In this document: positions 62,866 through 64,000 of the stretch, in pieces
Layout: each line of letters opens with the position of its first letter
Numbering within the stretch: the first letter of the stretch is position 1
Assembly (NCBI GenBank): GCA_965653565.1
Contig: CBFHAI010000012.1
Span: forward strand, 34,058 to 98,057
Source of the DNA: JALCLA01 sp965653565
GTDB lineage: Bacteria > Pseudomonadota > Gammaproteobacteria > Xanthomonadales > Xanthomonadaceae
Direction: 5' to 3'
Length of the DNA stretch: 64,000 nt
Notes under the pieces: model-generated
The model's database searches: none
What the model saw: only the letters and a program-made list of their open reading frames with translations
Told to the model about the DNA's origin: nothing
Made by a program: the position numbers and the translations under genes

Positions 62866-62878
62866 GGTGCAGCGCAAG

Positions 62879-63337
62879 ATGACCGACCACCCCGTGCTGG
62901 AACTCGAGCGATTTCTGCCGTATCGCCTGTCGGTGCTGTCGAACCGGCTCAGCAATGCGATCGCCAAGAGCTACGAAACCCGATTTCAACTCTCCGTGAC
63001 GGAATGGCGCGTGATCGCGGTACTCGGCCGCTTCCGCGGATTGTCGGCAAACGAAGTCGCCGAACGCACCGCGATGGACAAGGTGGCCGTCAGCCGCGCG
63101 GTGGCACGCCTGCTCGAATCCGGCCGCCTGCAGCGCGACATGCACGAGAACGACCGGCGGCGTTCGGTGCTGGAATTGAGCGAAGCCGGTTATGCGATTT
63201 TCGATTCGGTGGCGCCGATCGCGCTGTCGTACGAGCGGGCCTTGCTCGAGGCGCTGGAGCCCGAGGAGAGGGAGACGTTGTTGATGTTGCTTGATAAGTT
63301 GGCGGCCAAGGCGGTGGATGCGGAGAGGGTTTTGTAG
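62879..63337 (+). CDS. MarR-family transcriptional regulator
   Basis: This 152-residue winged-helix regulator begins MTDHPVLELERFLPYRLSVL. The helix-turn-helix is LSVTEWRVIAVLGRFRGLSA followed by VAERTAMDKVAVSRAVARLL, and the wing is RDMHENDRRRSVLELSEAG. The C-terminal helix is for dimerisation. It is divergent from hppD across an 88-base gap holding a palindrome, so it probably controls tyrosine/homogentisate catabolism, as related MarR proteins do in other proteobacteria. Upstream in-frame openings run into hppD and are ignored. Confidence 0.92.
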   Translation: MTDHPVLELERFLPYRLSVLSNRLSNAIAKSYETRFQLSVTEWRVIAVLGRFRGLSANEVAERTAMDKVAVSRAVARLLESGRLQRDMHENDRRRSVLELSEAGYAIFDSVAPIALSYERALLEALEPEERETLLMLLDKLAAKAVDAERVL

Positions 63338-63446
63338 TTTTTGATTGCTGTGTTTTTAGCAAGGCAGCGCAGTTCTCTTTCTTCTTCAAGGAGAGGGCTG
63401 GGGTGAGGATGGTGTTGATCTTTCCGACCCCGCCTTAGACCTCGTC

Positions 63447-63466
63447 ATTCCCGCGCAGGTGGGAAT
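63447..63466. repeat. dRS3-like palindromic element
   Basis: ATTCCC (63447-63452), eight bases, GGGAAT (63461-63466). This is exactly the ATTCCC-N8-GGGAAT signature known from Neisseria dRS3 repeats. Similar GTCATTCCCGCG...GGGAATC elements are scattered in Xanthomonadales genomes. Only one copy is evident here. Confidence 0.6.
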
Positions 63467-63550
63467 CGAGCGACTCTGAAGCGTTCCGCTTCCCTCGGTT
63501 TTGAAGTTGCGACTTCGCGAGTTTCGTCCCCCTCAGCGGGGGACGAATCA

Positions 63551-63574
63551 CTTTCTTTGCTTGTGCAAAGAAAG
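63551..63574. repeat. Perfect 10-bp hairpin in interspersed repeat
   Basis: CTTTCTTTGC (63551-63560) and GCAAAGAAAG (63565-63574) are perfect reverse complements around TTGT. The surrounding text (CAAAGAAAGTAACAAAGAAA) is a recurrent intergenic sequence in this bacterial order. The hairpin is AT-rich and has no T-tract after it, so terminator function is uncertain. Confidence 0.6.
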
Positions 63575-64000
63575 TAACAAAGAAACACACCCCGGGTTAC
63601 ACGCCCTTCGGCCTGGCGGCCTCGGGAAGCTCCGGGCGGGTGGGGTTTGTCGACAGACCGTCCATGGTCTGACGACAAACTTGCGCGCATCCATGCGCGC
63701 AACCCTGACGGGCTATCCACCCGCCCGGAGCCGCTTCACACGGGGGCCCCAAGAGCGAAGCGAAAGCAACATCAGGGGCCGAGCAAAGCTTTGATTTTCA
63801 CTTCGCCTCAACGGCGGCGACCAGCGCCGAATAGGCTGAATCGAAGCCGCAGAGTGCAGCACGAAGCTATTCGGCTCGTGTTCTTCTCGTGGTTTTCTTT
63901 GCTCTTGTTCTTGCGCGCAGGAAGCGCGCGCTCTGGCTCTTCAATCGGGGCCCCTGTGCCGCGGCGCGGCGGCGGAGGAAAGCCCGAAGGGGCGCGCGCA

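Larger units (their letters stand above)
63338..64000. other. Non-coding, repeat-rich end of the window
   Basis: The last 663 bases hold no supported gene. Two overlapping antiparallel open frames (63445-63720 minus, 63501-63794 plus) have no family features. They match the kind of spurious frame found in interspersed repeats of this order, with recurring VFLCYFLCTSKESDSSP-like translations. The stretch contains an ATTCCC-N8-GGGAAT element, a perfect 10-bp hairpin and GC-rich palindromes near the end. It may continue into a larger repeat beyond the window. Confidence 0.6.

Noticed and set aside
63445..63794. Overlapping open frames in the terminal repeat region
   Set aside because: Both strands are open over the same bases, with Arg/Ser-rich repeats typical of spurious calls in dispersed repeats.

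Overview
The window looks like chromosomal DNA of a high-GC gammaproteobacterium, most likely Xanthomonadales/Lysobacterales. This rests on protein character and gene pairings (cysD with a fused cysNC, cystathionine beta-synthase beside a gamma-synthase/lyase, pilU), on an F-x-x-GFE-type C-terminus, and on interspersed repeats typical of that order. It is an inference, since no rRNA or tRNA gene is visible.

Region by region. 53-2844: sulfate activation (cysD, cysNC). 3053-6424: a predicted cyclic-di-GMP-I (GEMM) riboswitch ahead of a large secreted protein built from two ~450-residue repeats. 6560-10389: etfB, etfA and a large membrane protein. 10390-23221: an accessory island, visibly poorer in GC, with a ~2,993-residue SpvB/RHS protein, a translationally coupled lipoprotein, small secreted proteins and gene fragments. 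The fragments at 11092-11395 are copies of the 3' ends of the two genes that border the island (the membrane-protein gene and scoB), joined to each other. This is best read as the scar of a tandem duplication of the intergenic site. 23222-24678: succinyl-CoA:3-oxoacid CoA-transferase (scoA, scoB).

24834-51886 is a cell-surface polysaccharide locus. A minus-strand run of about 21 genes (49392 down to 25951), mostly with 1-16 base overlaps, starts with a Wzz-like protein. It continues with a nonulosonic (pseudaminic-type) acid pathway: PseB, PseC, GNAT, aldo/keto reductase, a cytidylyltransferase-class III aminotransferase fusion, a PseG-GNAT fusion, an ATP-grasp enzyme and a NeuB/PseI synthase. 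Tailoring enzymes follow, then a flippase, a polymerase, a glycosyltransferase, an acyltransferase, an O-antigen ligase-like protein and the initiating sugar-phosphate transferase. A second flippase and a second GT4 glycosyltransferase are transcribed divergently.

51888-54802: a transsulfuration operon (cystathionine beta-synthase, an orphan HicB-like protein, cystathionine gamma-synthase/lyase). 55019-57019: a DUF465 protein, an OmpA-family protein and a DUF4398 lipoprotein. 57148-58275: pilU, with an altered Walker B region. 58478-63337: tyrosine/homogentisate catabolism (hppD, hmgA, fahA, maiA) with a divergent MarR regulator. A dyad lies exactly in the -35/-10 spacer of the predicted hppD promoter. 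63338-64000: non-coding, repeat-rich DNA.
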